From Azorinus chamasolen (lineage: Eukaryota; Mollusca; Bivalvia; Cardiida; Solecurtidae), in the NCBI GenBank assembly GCA_963576725.1, contig OY755242.1, positions 3,365,593 to 3,429,592 of the forward strand: a stretch of 64,000 bases of DNA. The letters are read 5' to 3'. The translations under genes and the position numbers were made by a program. This document shows positions 33,271-44,732 of this stretch, in pieces. The notes beneath the pieces were generated by a model, which made no database searches, was not told the DNA's origin, and saw nothing but the letters and a program-made list of their open reading frames with translations. How positions within the stretch are numbered: the first letter of the stretch is position 1; each line of letters opens with the position of its first letter.

Positions 33271-33404
33271 CTGACATTTCAAATTCCACTAGCAAACCGA
33301 GCAGAACCTGGTAAGACGGCTCCCATAGATGCCGTCTGATCTGGGTCTACTCTGTTTGCAAATGCGTGAAACACGTTTATATGAAGGAATTGGTGAAGGT
33401 TTGT

Positions 33405-35714
33405 CTAGTCCGATTCAATATCCATTGTTTCATAACCAGTTACAGAACTAATACTTAATTTTTCCATATCGCTTCCGCTGTCGATATCCCCTTGTCTCTT
33501 ACAATACTCTATAACCGTAAGATAAATTCGCTGGCGCAACTTTTTCTTGTTCTCATGTCTCACGCTTCTTACACACAAATTTCTTAGGATCTTGGGAAGA
33601 GCGCAAATGAACAAAACAGTGAACACGTGCGAGACAAGTGACAGATCCTGAAACCTGTCAAAGTTAATTAACAATTCTATCGATACATATAGTATCGATA
33701 CAACCAATACAACCTTTAAAATGGTACTACATACTTTCACCCTTTTCGGCTGGTGTTTTTCGACAATTGTATTGAATAGCTGTCGAGGCATGGCGCTTTT
33801 ATACAACAAATACTGGGCGAATTCATGTTCACCTTTGCTCTGAACCCTTTCACAGGCTTCTATGCTGAGTTTTAGCAAGTCTCGATAACTGGTACCGAAA
33901 TGTTGGATACTCTCCATAAGGTAGTAGAACGTCATGAAAGCGAGAATGATATAACCGTAAGAGAGCTTTGGGAATTGAACAATGCCGGTAAAGGTGAACA
34001 TGATGATTCTAGACAGAAACCAAAAGCCGTCGAAGTAGATTATACAATACATGTACCACGTGATAAAGAAAGCCACAACAGTGCCTACTAGAAAGAGCTT
34101 GCTGAGAATAAGAAGCAGTCGAGGAGGGTCGCCCAAATGAGACACGAGAGAAGTGATGTAAGCATTCAAAAGTAGGAAGAAACAGCTAACTACAGGGAAA
34201 GCAAAGAACGTCAGGGACAACACAGTTTCAACAACACAGAACGTGATGTAAAGTGGAAATATTAACACACGGACAGATGTCACAATCACATCACATGCGA
34301 ACATCTTTTGGAGTAACTGTTTAATATTCACAGACCACCTCTTCACAAATATATTCAACACGAGGCGCCAAAATTTCCTGTTCAATATCATGTAAAGTTG
34401 TAGAAGGAGATAGTTGTGAAACTTTTTATACCCGGTGTAATTCCGAACAGATACCCTACCAAGTTTTTCTCGAGATTTCAGGGAAATTGTCAGAATGAAA
34501 TGATGATACGTACGTGGATTGAATAAACCATTAACTACCAGCTGTTCAAGATCTCCTGGGAACACTAAGAACATCGTCCCGAACACTAGATACATTGATA
34601 TTGCTTTGTAAGGACCGCCTAATAAATACAAGAACTGTCTAGCATAATGCGGTCCAGCAACTAGTGAACTTAACCCAATCGTTGCACCATTCTTAAGAGC
34701 ACCGCTGATGAAATCTTTTGAATACTTCCAATCCAAATATATCCTAACAGCGGGTAGAGCCATAGGCAGGATAATTATCAACATTCGCCACATCCTCAGA
34801 CAGATAGATGCTTTACACTTGCACACAATCAATACTGGAGAAAACACCGTGGATAAGAAAGTCACTGGAGGGTTCTGCTTTGGACGAATATAGTCTAAGC
34901 CGTTTTCAATAGCGCCATCCTGGTCCGATACACGCCGTTTCCTTTTCGACCTGTTTCGCGTTATCTGCTGAAAGTTGCGTCCGATTTTTGAAAGAATCAG
35001 CGGACAGAACGCAAAAGAAATCTCTCCAAAGACGATTGGCAGTGCCAACCACAGGTGACTGAAATGATAGCGTTCATTGGAACATTCGATGCTCCGCTCT
35101 TTCGTCACGTAACTTATGATATACTTGCAACACACGTACTCGATGTTTTGTATAGTGCAGATAGAGTTGGAACAGGCACGATACATAACACTGGAATCCG
35201 TAAACATAACTTTGTTGTAGCACCAGTAACTGGAATTGTAATAGTCCCTCCTGGCAGCAATATCGCTTGTCATATTACCTAGAGCCTCTCCTATCAGTTG
35301 ATCACTGCTGTTTTCTCCAATTATCAAACCGCTACAGTTGCCATCCAGCTGAATCTTTATTGTGTATTTTGAACTATTACATTTAGACCATAGGAGACCA
35401 AAAGAGAGATAACCAAAGTCTTGTGGTATAAACAAGTATTCATATCCCCCATTCTCGCCTTTGTAAGTCCAGATCCAATGGGTGGGCGTAATAACATATT
35501 TCTCTGAAGTCACAGTATCATTCATATCCTCAAACAGGAGACGCATGTACATGAAATTATAGTTTCTCCGGAGAATAGTGTCGGTGAAGATAGCTCGCGA
35601 CTCGTTATTTACCCTTAACCTGCACGTATCGCTTAATACATCGTTACTTACAACTGTAGCATTTGTGATCGCAGTTGTGGCACCGACTATCAAAACAAAA
35701 ACAAATATAGCCAT
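33405..35714 (-). CDS. Unknown polytopic membrane protein, copy 1 (769 aa)
   Basis: Intronless. ATG at 35712-35714 chosen because it is the first ATG and begins a signal peptide (MAIFVFVLIVGATTAITNA). Residues ~20-220 form an ectodomain with nine Cys (31, 112, 127, 165, 181, 186, 195, 196, 211) and about eight N-glycosylation sequons. A first membrane segment (~221-244) is followed by a basic loop (RNRSKRKRR) and hydrophobic segments near 306-328, 364-387, 475-520 (two), 532-561, 568-601 (two), 662-684 and 692-713, about ten in all, then an acidic Ser-rich tail ending GYETMDIESD. I recognise no family; a receptor or transporter-like surface protein is possible. Copies 2 and 3 differ at roughly twenty residues. 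Confidence 0.85.
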   Translation of the reverse strand: MAIFVFVLIVGATTAITNATVVSNDVLSDTCRLRVNNESRAIFTDTILRRNYNFMYMRLLFEDMNDTVTSEKYVITPTHWIWTYKGENGGYEYLFIPQDFGYLSFGLLWSKCNSSKYTIKIQLDGNCSGLIIGENSSDQLIGEALGNMTSDIAARRDYYNSSYWCYNKVMFTDSSVMYRACSNSICTIQNIEYVCCKYIISYVTKERSIECSNERYHFSHLWLALPIVFGEISFAFCPLILSKIGRNFQQITRNRSKRKRRVSDQDGAIENGLDYIRPKQNPPVTFLSTVFSPVLIVCKCKASICLRMWRMLIIILPMALPAVRIYLDWKYSKDFISGALKNGATIGLSSLVAGPHYARQFLYLLGGPYKAISMYLVFGTMFLVFPGDLEQLVVNGLFNPRTYHHFILTISLKSREKLGRVSVRNYTGYKKFHNYLLLQLYMILNRKFWRLVLNIFVKRWSVNIKQLLQKMFACDVIVTSVRVLIFPLYITFCVVETVLSLTFFAFPVVSCFFLLLNAYITSLVSHLGDPPRLLLILSKLFLVGTVVAFFITWYMYCIIYFDGFWFLSRIIMFTFTGIVQFPKLSYGYIILAFMTFYYLMESIQHFGTSYRDLLKLSIEACERVQSKGEHEFAQYLLYKSAMPRQLFNTIVEKHQPKRVKVCSTILKVVLVVSILYVSIELLINFDRFQDLSLVSHVFTVLFICALPKILRNLCVRSVRHENKKKLRQRIYLTVIEYCKRQGDIDSGSDMEKLSISSVTGYETMDIESD

Positions 35715-35788
35715 CTTTTTGAATATAGTGTATCTGTTGTACAAGTGGCAGGGTAATCCAACACAGAACTTTGTTTAATGCATATTTT

Positions 35789-35796
35789 TTTATATA
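35789..35796 (-). promoter_or_regulatory. Candidate TATA box, gene copy 1
   Basis: TATATAAA on the minus strand about 75-80 bp before the ATG, conserved at the same distance in copy 2. It would place transcription start some 45-50 bp before the ATG. AT-rich surroundings weaken the call. Confidence 0.35.
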
Positions 35797-35799
35797 AAA

Positions 35800-37040
35800 T
35801 TATGAAAAACGCCTGTCCTTCGATAGTTTGGCGATAAACATTTGCAAACGTTTTAATTTGCCTCAGAATTTCTTTTTATTACAGTTTAAATAAAATATTT
35901 ACAAGAAAGTAACATTTGCGTTCACAGCAAACCGTGACTTCAATTTAAAAATATCTTAATCGTTCCTCGTGCTTCACTATCAGATTATTTATCGTGAAGA
36001 GATGTTTTCTCATGTCAGTAACTCAATGTAAAATGAGTTTCACATGAACTTCCTTGTTTTAATTTCCTTGTTGCCTTGTGCTTTTTACAGGTCACTAAGA
36101 GTGTACCGCCAGAGTGTATCGCCTTTAACCCTTTACCACATGAATATTCATGTAAGATATCTTGTATCTATGGATGTTTACAGAGGCGTAGAAAGGTGTA
36201 TATATGGAGCCTGGAGGAATGGGTTCTGGATGACTTTCATCCTGCATTAATCAGCCACCTGCCTTAAATGTCATCAATTCTTCATCACTAACATTTCGAA
36301 GTATCAAGCTGTTACTGTACCCTGTTTGCAAAGGTATCAAAAGGTGTATGTATGAGATAAATGGCTAATTATTTACACTGTAAGCAATAGTCTTCTTCAA
36401 AAAATGTTGTCTCGTACAGTTACCAACAAGGAAATGTTTGGCAAAGAATTGTGAATACTGTATTGTCGGACCCTGACCATGGTAAATAGGATAAGGAAGG
36501 AAGGATCGAGGATTGATTGCAATACTGTAGTATCTGCTTTATTTAATCCCTTCCGTGTACAATATTCATGTAAGATTGACTTCATTAATATTTATAAGCT
36601 GAATTTGTATTATGTAAACGTCTCCTATAGGAGCCGTCTGATCTGGGTCTATTCTGTTTGCAAACGTGTGAAATGGCGTTTATATGAAGGACAGGATTAA
36701 CCTTTAAGCATTCAAAATAATTGTTTTCCTCAATTGTTAAAAATGTTTTTTCTGCCAATTTTATTGAAAAACAGTATCAGAAAGTCAAACAGTTTTGATT
36801 TTTATTGGGGTTCTGAGTGACTCGGCGTCGTATCAGGAGCCAAACTGTTTGCAAGATCATCACAAGTTTGCCCAATAGATTGTGGTTACAACAATTTTCC
36901 ACTCAACATTCAATATAGTATTTAATTTCAACAAGTCATCTCCTATCTGATGGTCTAGCTACTCATACCTTACAGATGTCATTGTATAAACAAGTGTTTC
37001 ACATATGGTGTATGTAGAACATCTTTGTTTTCTTCCTCAG
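35800..37040. other. Upstream region of gene copy 1 with MITE remnants
   Basis: Mostly unique DNA. A possible + strand exon at 36091-36151 (acceptor CTTTTTACAG, donor GTAAGA; reads VTKSVPPECIAFNPLPHEYS) overlaps a CCCTTTACC MITE remnant, so I do not call it as coding. A shortened B core lies near 36620-36700 (CTCCTATAGGAGCCGTCTG); unit 2 has ~45 bp more here. A D-like core lies near 36800-36860. Confidence 0.4.
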
Positions 37041-37127
37041 GGTTGGTGTGGCTGGAAGGGACCAGAATTCTGGGATCAGCATGCTCACTACAACATGTGT
37101 CTACCACAGAGACCAGCCATGATTTAA
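37041..37127 (+). CDS. Possible 3' terminal exon of an unknown gene, unit 1
   Basis: A strong acceptor (CTTTGTTTTCTTCCTCAG) precedes an aromatic-rich frame [20 protein letters not shown] then LPQRPAMI and a TAA stop. The one difference in unit 2 within it is synonymous (GAA/GAG). A second frame is longer ([20 protein letters not shown] and on) and the same change there is Ile/Val. No upstream exon joins convincingly. It may be a captured or decayed exon. Confidence 0.3.
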   Translation, partial: GWCGWKGPEFWDQHAHYNMCLPQRPAMI

Positions 37128-37158
37128 ACCTTGACAATCGAAACTCTCTTTCTGTATA

Positions 37159-37778
37159 CAGTCCAACCTGCTGTAAGAGGCCAGTCCTGGGAACTGTCCA
37201 CTTTGGCCGCTTACAGCATGTGACTGACTAAACCAGGTGCTGGATACCAATCATACTTTCCAGTGATGATGATAAAGACATGAATTATGTGTATACTGAT
37301 TGATATTTATTTAGACTGTTCTCACTCAAAGTACTTGTAATAATTGCAAGCCAGATCAAATTAATTGTCTAGTTTTGTCATTCTTTAATCTCTTTGTTGC
37401 TTATCCATAAGTGTCAGACCTCTCATTTGAGTAATACAGGTAGATATTGAAATCACCTTTGGCGAAACTTGTAGATGACACAACTAGCTTCTCGAATATA
37501 CTGTTTGCCTACATGTATTTGTTGAGCTGAAACCGGGTACCAGTTTGAGTCACATGGTTCACACATGATTTAGAATTTCCGGTGACTCAAAACGGGTGTG
37601 TGTGGGGGTGGGGGGATTCTCAAATTGATATGTTGTGAACAACGGAATGTCCGATGCGTTTGGTAAACAAATGAAAGAAACTGTGATAATTGAATAAGGG
37701 GTCCAAAAATGGGTAATGACCGTCATTACGTTACGTTTACGCTTTAATACGTCAGTATCATTGAAGCAGGTTGGACTG
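37159..37778. mobile_element. pogo-like element, 620 bp, unit 1
   Basis: CAGTCCAACCTGCTGTAAGA and GAAGCAGGTTGGACTG are inverted ends flanked by TA. The interior has no intact transposase. The unit 2 orthologue is at 51833-52452. Confidence 0.7.
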
Positions 37779-38120
37779 TATTCATCAATTTATGAATTGT
37801 TATTACATGAACGTTATTGGCAATCTTGTTCTGTGAAATTTTCACAATGGGTATCTATCAAAGAGTAAACAGGATTGTTTGGTATTGGTAGAAATTGTAG
37901 AGTCAGATCTATTACAATTTCATAGGTTTCTACAGGAGCAGCTTGATCTGGGTTTTCTCTGAGTTCAAAAGCATGAAAAGGCATTTATATTAGGAAAAGG
38001 GTTCAGCTTGTACATGTATCTTGAATCTGGCCCTGCACTTCATATGTAGACATATTTAGACATAGGCCCTGATCAGACAACACCTGCAGGAGCTGTCTGA
38101 TCAGTGTCTGCACTGTTTGC

Positions 38121-38370
38121 TTAACCCTTTCCCGGTTCTGTATTTGGGCCAAATTTCAATACCTACCGAATGTTCATTAACAATATAGTTTTAAAGAAAT
38201 AAGGAGGATGGAACATTGTAGACATTTTAAAAAGCAAGGAAACGGATCTATCAAATTCTATTAGCACACAGAGCAGATCCTGATCAGACTGCTCCTCTAG
38301 GAGCCGTCTGAACTGGGTCTACTCTATTTGCAGATGCGTGAAAACACGTTTATATGAGGGAAGGGGTTAA
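38121..38370. mobile_element. piggyBac-like MITE, family B
   Basis: TTAACCCTTTCCCGGTTCTG on the left, TATGAGGGAAGGGGTTAA on the right, core CAGACTGCTCCTCTAGGAGC / CGTCTG. The orthologue is at 52795-53044. Next to it (38060-38118) is another decayed core, CCCTGATCAGACAACACC / GGAGCTGTCTGATCAGTG. Confidence 0.8.
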
Positions 38371-39465
38371 AATATGTTATAGACTAGATTCTACATTGTC
38401 TGCTATGGCAAAATATTATCTTTCTCAGTGTAATTATAACAGTTCAGTTCATTAACATTTATGAAATCATAAAATTGTGCATGAGTATTCATGAAATAAA
38501 AAAAGTCATGAAATAAAGTCTCTTGTTGCCATCTCAGTATATTGCATCCATTTGCCATGGGGAATTAGGGGGACCAATGCATTTTGAATTCAGATTCAGT
38601 CTGAATAAAAGTGTACATTATAATTATACTTATCAAACAGGGCAGGTTGCAATTATGTTGGAAATTGTACATGGTTTTATAATGTAATGAGCTGCACACT
38701 AGATGAAGGATTCATGATGATGTATGCAGCCTGTTTGGATCCAGATGAAATGCCATGTAATGCTTTGCATGTAAGCAGGGATTTAGTTATATTCTATGTA
38801 AACAGTTTGGTTCCAGATGAAATCCAAACTGTTTGACACTGTATAAATTTCTGAATAGAAATGAAAGATGACCAGTTTCGCAGGTGACAATTACTTAGCA
38901 TGCAAAGTACTTCATATAATTCTTTAACCCTTTCCCTGTTCTATGTTTATACCAAATATCAGTACTTACTGAAAATTTATGGACAAAATAGTTCTAATGA
39001 AATGATGTTGTAGGTGGATAGTAAAGAAACATATCTTGTTACTGGTGCTTATAGATGAGAATAATGGTAAACTTTATGTATTTTCTATGTTATCTCTCTT
39101 CACAGTTATCCCTTTACTCCATAAATATTCGTGAAATAAATAATGTCGTCATGCATATGAATTTATTGATTCTTTATAATGGCATGTGAGATTTAAAATT
39201 TTGTTCACTGCAGAAACTGTATAATCAGATATACATGTATATTGTTTCATAAGCAAGCAGAGCAGACCCGGGCCAAATGGCTCCTACGGGAGCTACCTGA
39301 TCTGGGTCTCCTCTGTTTGCGAAGACCTAACTATGGAGTGAAGGATTAAGACAACTTTTGGGTCTGGATCCAGTTGCAATTTTGAGTAACTCGGCTCTCT
39401 TCAGGATCGAAAATGTTTGTCACACTGAATGCAACTTTTGAAGAGAAACGTAAGATAAAGGTAAT
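38371..39465. other. Intergenic part of unit 1 with decayed MITE pieces
   Basis: Contains a D-type remnant (CAGCCTGTTTGGATCCAGAT, 38728-38845) and a B-type remnant between ACCCTTTCCCTGTTCTATG (38927) and GAGTGAAGGATTAA (39350), with AGCAGACCCGGGCCAAATGG inside. No gene seen. Confidence 0.5.
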
Positions 39466-40772
39466 TATGTCTCCCCCCATATTTATATGGGGGAGACATA
39501 TTGTTTTCGTGAGAGTTGTCTGTCTGTCTGTCTGTCCGTCTGTCCGTCTGTCTGTCTGTCCGTCACACTTTTTGTCCGGACGATAACTCCAATATGCCTG
39601 ATGCCAGTTGATTGAAACTTCATATATGGAAAGAGCATAATGAGAGGAAGTGTCATGCAGAAGGTACATAACTCTGGCTTCACTAATATAGGAGTTATTG
39701 CCCTTTTAAAAAAATCACATTTTTTTTGTCTGGACGATAACTTCTATATGGCTCATGCCATTGGATTGAAACTTCATATATGGAAAGATCATAACGAGAG
39801 GAAGTGTCATGCACAAGGTCCATAACACTGACTTCACTAATATTGGAGTTATTGCCCTTTGTAAAACATATAATAATTTTTTGTCCGGACAATAACTTCA
39901 ATATGCCTGATGCCAGTTGATTGAAACTTCATATATGGAAAGAGCATAATGAGAGGAAGTGTCATGCAGAAGGTACATAGCTTTGGCTTCACTAATATAG
40001 GAGGTATTGCCCTTTTAAAAAAAATCACATTTTTTGTCCGGACGATAACTTCTATATGGCTCATGCCATTGGATTGAAACTTCAAATATGGAAAGATCAT
40101 AACGAGAGGAAGTGTCATGCACAAGGTCCATAACTCTGGCTTCAATAATATTGGAGTTATTGCCCTTTGTAAAAAAAAATCACAAGTTCTTGTCCTGATG
40201 ATTACTCCTATGTGACACATGCCATAGGAGTGAAACTTCATACATGAAACGATCATGATAAGAGAAAGTGCCATGCATAAGATCCTTAACTCGAGCTTCA
40301 ATAAATTTAGAGTTATTGCCCCGTGTACATTTGTTTAATTCTTTCTTGTCCGGACGATAACTCCTGCATGGCTCTTGCCATCGTATTGAAACTGCATACA
40401 TGGAAAGAGCATGATGAGAGAAAGTGTCATGAACAAGGGCCATAATTCTGGCTTCAATACTTTTGGAGTTATTGCCCTTTGTTACATTTTTTGGTCGATC
40501 AATAACTCCTGTTCGACTGATGCTATTGGAATGACATTTTATTTTTGGAAAGAGCATGATGAAAGTAAGTGTCATGCACAAGGGCCATAAATCTGGTATA
40601 GGTATTTTTGGAGTTATTAGCTGTTATCATTTTCTTCTTGAAAAATGTAGTGTGGAAAACGCATAATGAGGGGAAGCATCATTCATCAAGACCATAACAT
40701 TTTTAGTGATTTCCCTTTACATATTGTTTTTATTAGAGGGGAGACATCGGGTTTTGTGACAAAAACCTCTAG
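39466..40772 (+). mobile_element. Helitron/Helentron-like satellite element, unit 1 insertion
   Basis: Starts TATGTCTCCCCCCATATTTA with a perfect subterminal palindrome (CCCCCCATATTTATATGGGGG), then GTCTGTCTGTCTGTCCG. About six ~175 bp units follow (TTGTCCGGACGATAACTCC, GAAACTTCATATATGG, GGAAGTGTCATGC). The end is a hairpin GGTTTTGTGACAAAAACC before TCTAG. Inserted between T and T; unit 2 has the uninterrupted AAGGTAATTGAGAA at 54111. The CTAG end after a hairpin and lack of TIRs suggest the Helitron class. No protein. Confidence 0.75.
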
Positions 40773-42063
40773 TTGAGAATTGTTATAGACAGCAATATTT
40801 TGCAGTCTGCTATTACAGAGCGTACAAAGAGTTTTGTTATGAAGGATACAAATACAAGGATACTTCAAGCTGAAATGAACTTTTTTGTCATTGATCTCCT
40901 GAGATTTTTGTCCACTTGACTTTTAAAGTATTGGCACTTTTAAAATCTGTATATCATCTACGAAGATTATCATCTGGATCCGTCTAACCTGGGGTTAATC
41001 TGTTTGCAAATGTGTGAAAACACGTTTATATGAAGGAAAGGGTTAAATCAGACGGCAGCTTAAGCACCACACTCCTTGGGTTGGGGCCACATTTGACCAC
41101 AGGGCCATGTATTTTGTAGAGTACCAGAACATGATGCTATGTGCCAAATATGAAAGCTGAGAACCTTTCAGTTTCAAAGGAGAAGATTTTCAAAGTTTTC
41201 ACTATATGTTTCTATAGAATACTGGCCAACCCTGTGGCGGGGCAACATTTGAACCCAGGAGCATGATTTATATAGCTTTTGTTGAGGATCTGAACATTTT
41301 TAGCTACTAGGCTTAGAAGAAATTACATCATGATCTTACACAGAGTTGCACACTCTTGATGGGTATAAAACATCTTGCAGAATAGTGGTCGTTCTCTAGT
41401 TGCGAACTGTTACCAATAACCGGGCGTTATCGTTTACTGAACGCACGGTTGCGGCTGATCGGTTTTGTCGGAACCAGACAAGGATTGTCGACGCCCGTTG
41501 TTATTGACGAAGTGAACCATTTAGATAGTTTCTATTGTATCTAATCATAAATGTGCGGTAAATGAGTTATATAAAGCCTTTGATACACTTGTGTGTGTAA
41601 CCCTTTCGGCGCAAACATTCTAATTGTCGTCTGCAATCCAAATTTTGTTAAATCATACGGTGCAATAAGGAAATAAATAAATGCACATTTCAAAAGAATA
41701 AAGCACATATATAGAGAATGAGACAAAAAGTGAAGTCTTTTCAAGGCGGCGTCTGATCTGGGACCACTATTTGCCGTGGAGCATTTATGCGACTTCGGCG
41801 GTGAAAGGGTTAATTAATATTCAGAAAAAGTCGAACTTGTTCTAATTATTCAGCTGATTATGGTTGCATGCTTGTTTGTATATCGTTCCGACAAAAACAA
41901 CATCATTTCTTACAAGAGAGCTTCAAGAAATACACAGACTACACTCATTCTATATATAAGCTTTATTACGTTTTAACTATATCAATCCTTTCAACGCTAA
42001 ATGTTCAGAGTGGAATAGTCCAACTGTTTATTAACAATAGAGTCCATTGACTGTGAAAAGCTG
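40773..42063. other. Intergenic part of unit 1
   Basis: At 41075-41300 an inverted fragment of the AGCTCACC-type satellite (GCTGAGAACCTTTCAGTTTC, ATAGAATACTGGCCAACCCT) has no ends. At 41590-41812 lies a decayed CCCTTTCGGCGC ... GCGGTGAAAGGGTTAA element. The empty site for the unit 2 Helitron-like insertion is near 41843. No gene seen. Confidence 0.5.
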
Positions 42064-42288
42064 AACCCTTTCCTCCATAGGCTATTTTTAGACCCAACCT
42101 CTGAATGAATCTACCCAAAAGGAGCATTTACTAGAGAAAAGTAAAAGTTTTGAGGTTTGTAGTTTGAAACCATTGTGATAAATAGAGCATTTGCTCTTAT
42201 AGGAGCAAATGCTCTATTTATCACAATGGTTTCAAGAAGTGGTTGTTACAGAGGCGTAGAAAGGCCTATTTATGGAGGAAAGGTTTAA
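42064..42288. mobile_element. piggyBac-like MITE, family C
   Basis: AACCCTTTCCTCCATAGGCT to TATGGAGGAAAGGTTTAA, core AACCATTGTGATAAATAGAG with GCTCTTATAGGAGC at the centre. The orthologue at 56332-56550 keeps TTAA on the left. Confidence 0.8.
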
Positions 42289-42480
42289 ACGGATTTTTAA
42301 CGACAAATGCAGACCCTGGTCAGAGGGCTAATCTAGGCAACCCCTGAGCTGTGTCGTCACTGTTTGCAAATGCCAGTGATTGCGTGTCCAGCATTCAAAG
42401 GGTTAAGATGTCATATATAAGATAGAAAAAGAAACACATTCAAGAGTAGCTAATAAAACAAGTACATAACAAACATATTA

Positions 42481-42637
42481 ACATTTTACACCATGGACCG
42501 GTCTTTACGAACGATAGTACGGATGATATCATAACATTTTACACCATGGACCGGTCTTTACGAACGATAGTACGGCTGATATCATAACATTTTACACCAT
42601 GGACCGGTCTTTACGAACGATAGTACGGCTGATATCG
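42481..42637. repeat. 53 bp tandem repeat, three copies
   Basis: The unit ACATTTTACACCATGGACCG then GTCTTTACGAACGATAGTAC and GGATGATATCATA repeats at 42481, 42534 and 42587. Unit 2 has six copies at the same place. Confidence 0.95.
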
Positions 42638-42655
42638 TACATTCTAGCATATAGC

Positions 42656-42870
42656 TTAACCCTTTCGCTGCCAAACTCTGTCGTCTGCTAACTTTGTCGT
42701 CTGCTACACATTTTCATTTTTTTCATTTTCTTCATTTTTATTTCAAAAAGATCGTAACAGTAACAAACAGTTTGGATCATGATGAGATGCCGAGTTACTC
42801 GGCGTCTCATCTAGATCCAAACTGTTTGCATAGGTAATCACAGATCCGGCATTGGCAGCGAAAGGGTTAA
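42656..42870. mobile_element. piggyBac-like MITE, family D, second copy in unit 1
   Basis: TTAACCCTTTCGCTGCC to GGCAGCGAAAGGGTTAA with the core GATGCCGAGTTACTCGGCGT. Orthologue at 57081-57298. Confidence 0.85.
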
Positions 42871-43119
42871 ACATATTTAATTTCCATTCTATACATATAT
42901 TGGAAATGGGGTTGGGTCACAAGTTCTGACAACGTTAGTTTCGACCCTCCCCCTACAAAATTGTGTTCAATCAAAATACAATGGCGATTTTTACATGACA
43001 TACAGCTATATATAAGTATATAACAAAAACAATGTGAAAAAACATATGACGATTGCAACTAGAACATGCGATCCTTGTATGTTAAACCTTACGCTAGGTT
43101 TTGTCGTACAACCCTACCA

Positions 43120-43426
43120 GTCACCATATATAGTAAAATCCCTCTAAACCGGATGTTAACATTAGTATCAGTGCCAGGCGTTCAGACAGATGGCTGAATT
43201 TTGTAGTTTGAAACCATTGTGATAAATAGAGCATTTCTCGTACAGGAGCAAATGCTCTATTTATCACAATGGTTTCACAAAGTGACTTTTACAGTCTTCC
43301 ATATGAGGGAATGGGTTAATGCAGATTGAAACTCGCGCAGAAAACTCCCAAAAGGAGCTTTCTTTTCTGCATGACGTTCACCCTGCATTAAGCAGCCACC
43401 CGCCTAAGAAGACATAACTTCTCTTA
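43120..43426. repeat. Nested MITE cluster
   Basis: A left end AGTAAAATCCCTCTAAACCG (pogo-like) is followed by a family C hairpin (43198-43275) truncated on its left, then the other hairpin half (CAGAAAACTCCCAAAAGGAG, CACCCTGCATTAAGCAGCC). In unit 2 the inserted family C element is complete (57621-57840), so ~110 bp was lost in unit 1. Confidence 0.6.
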
Positions 43427-43662
43427 TTATCCCTTCCCTTCATATATAGACGTGTTTTCACGCATTTGCAAGCAGTGTAGACCCAAATTAAACGGCCCCA
43501 TAGAAGCCATCTGATCAGGGTCTGCTCTGTTTGCTAGTGGAATTATAAAGATCTGTTTCTTTACTTTCTAAAATGGCTGCAATTTTCCACCTTCCATATT
43601 TCGTTATAACTGTTTTGTCCATGAATATTCAAAATTTGAACATGGAACAGGGAAAGGTTAAA
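43427..43662. mobile_element. piggyBac-like MITE, family B, diverged
   Basis: TTATCCCTTCCCTTCATATA to GAACAGGGAAAGGTTAA, core GACCCAAATTAAACGGCCCC / GAAGCCATCTGATCAGGGTC. Orthologue at 57943-58180. Confidence 0.65.
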
Positions 43663-44251
43663 TTCCAGTTTAGAGTGGATGTAATGCATTATTGCATACT
43701 AAATTATGCATTTGTGGAATATTCGGGTTAACGATGATTTTCGCCGAACGATCTTTCATAAAAACGGCTCCCTGCATCTGTTCATAGTCCTGAAAAATAG
43801 CAAGCCGTACCCCGCCAAGTTCGACCCGACTAGCATTTGCAAACAGCTTGGATCCAGATGAGACACCGAGTAAACATGCAGAGTAACTCATCTCATCAAG
43901 ATCCAAGCTGTTTGACACTCGGTCATCAGTCTGTCAAATCGAAGGAAAGAAAATGATGTAGCAGCTGTAGTTGTAGTGTGCACACATTTTGTTTTCTCAG
44001 CAGGCTAAGGTTTATGTTAAGATCTAGCTTACTGAACGATAATTATGCTTCTAGGATATGTTGATGTCTACTTCGATTCAAAACGTGTCTTCCTTTCTTT
44101 CCAGTATCCCATTCTCTCATACTGACGCTTCTTGAGCCTCTATAAAATCATTTTTAAAACCATTGTGATAAATAGGGCTTTTGCTGTCTGATTTGGAAAT
44201 ACAGTACAATTCTGATAGTTCGAACACTAAAACAAGTATCATTATGGGTCT
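43663..44251. other. Intergenic part of unit 1 with hairpin remnants
   Basis: A hairpin AACAGCTTGGATCCAGATGA / TCATCAAGATCCAAGCTGTT (43840-43915) is a D-type core. The rest is unique-looking. The 82-codon frame over the hairpin is not considered a gene. Confidence 0.45.
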
Positions 44252-44531
44252 TTAACCCATTCCCTGATAGGCTATTTTTAGACCCAACCTCTTTTAATAA
44301 ATCTACAGAAAAGGAGCATTAACTATGGAAAAGGAAACTGATAGAATTGTGTAGTATTGAAACCATTGTGATAAATAGGGTTTTTGCTCCATAGGAGCTA
44401 ATGCTCTATTTATCAAAATGGTTCCAAAACTACACATTTCTAAAATGCTCATTTTCTATAGTTAATGTTCAGTTTCGGTAGATTAATTCAAAGCGGTTGG
44501 GTCTAAAATAGTCTAGGAGGGAATGAGTTAA
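44252..44531. mobile_element. piggyBac-like MITE, family C variant
   Basis: TTAACCCATTCCCTGATAGG to CTAGGAGGGAATGAGTTAA, core AACCATTGTGATAAATAGGG / CTATTTATCAAAATGGTT with GCTCCATAGGAGC at the centre. Orthologue at 58763-59042. Confidence 0.8.
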
Positions 44532-44643
44532 CTCATTGCCTCATATAGACTCATTTTAACACCTTTGTAGACGACTCAAATTAGACGGCTGTATGAGAGC
44601 AGAGGAGCTTATGGGCTAAATAGTAACGCAAAGGAAATCGCTA

Positions 44644-44732
44644 TAGACATAAAAAAACAAATTAATACTCAATAGACATCGACAAAACAAATTAATACAC
44701 AATAGACATCGACAAAACAAATTAATAAACAA
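44644..44732. repeat. ~35 bp tandem repeat, about 2.5 copies
   Basis: ACAAATTAATACACAATAGA CATCGACAAA-type units repeat. The same number occurs in unit 2 at about 59158-59246. Confidence 0.8.

Noticed and set aside
32901..33339. Frames over the GACGTGTCATCTGGC minisatellite on both strands
   Set aside because: Repetitive peptides (CHLAPT, RRVIWP) from a tandem repeat that is open in several frames; they also run through the fossil gene tail.
33900..35778. Several + strand frames inside the membrane-protein gene
   Set aside because: They are antisense to the intact 769-codon gene and are conserved only because that gene is.
39346..40581. Repeated frames such as MTLPLIMLFPYMKFQS on the minus strand
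   Set aside because: They recur with the ~175 bp satellite period and exist only because the repeat length keeps frame locally.
43670..43918. 82-codon minus-strand frame
   Set aside because: It spans a MITE hairpin (CAGCTTGGATCCAGATGAGA and complement).
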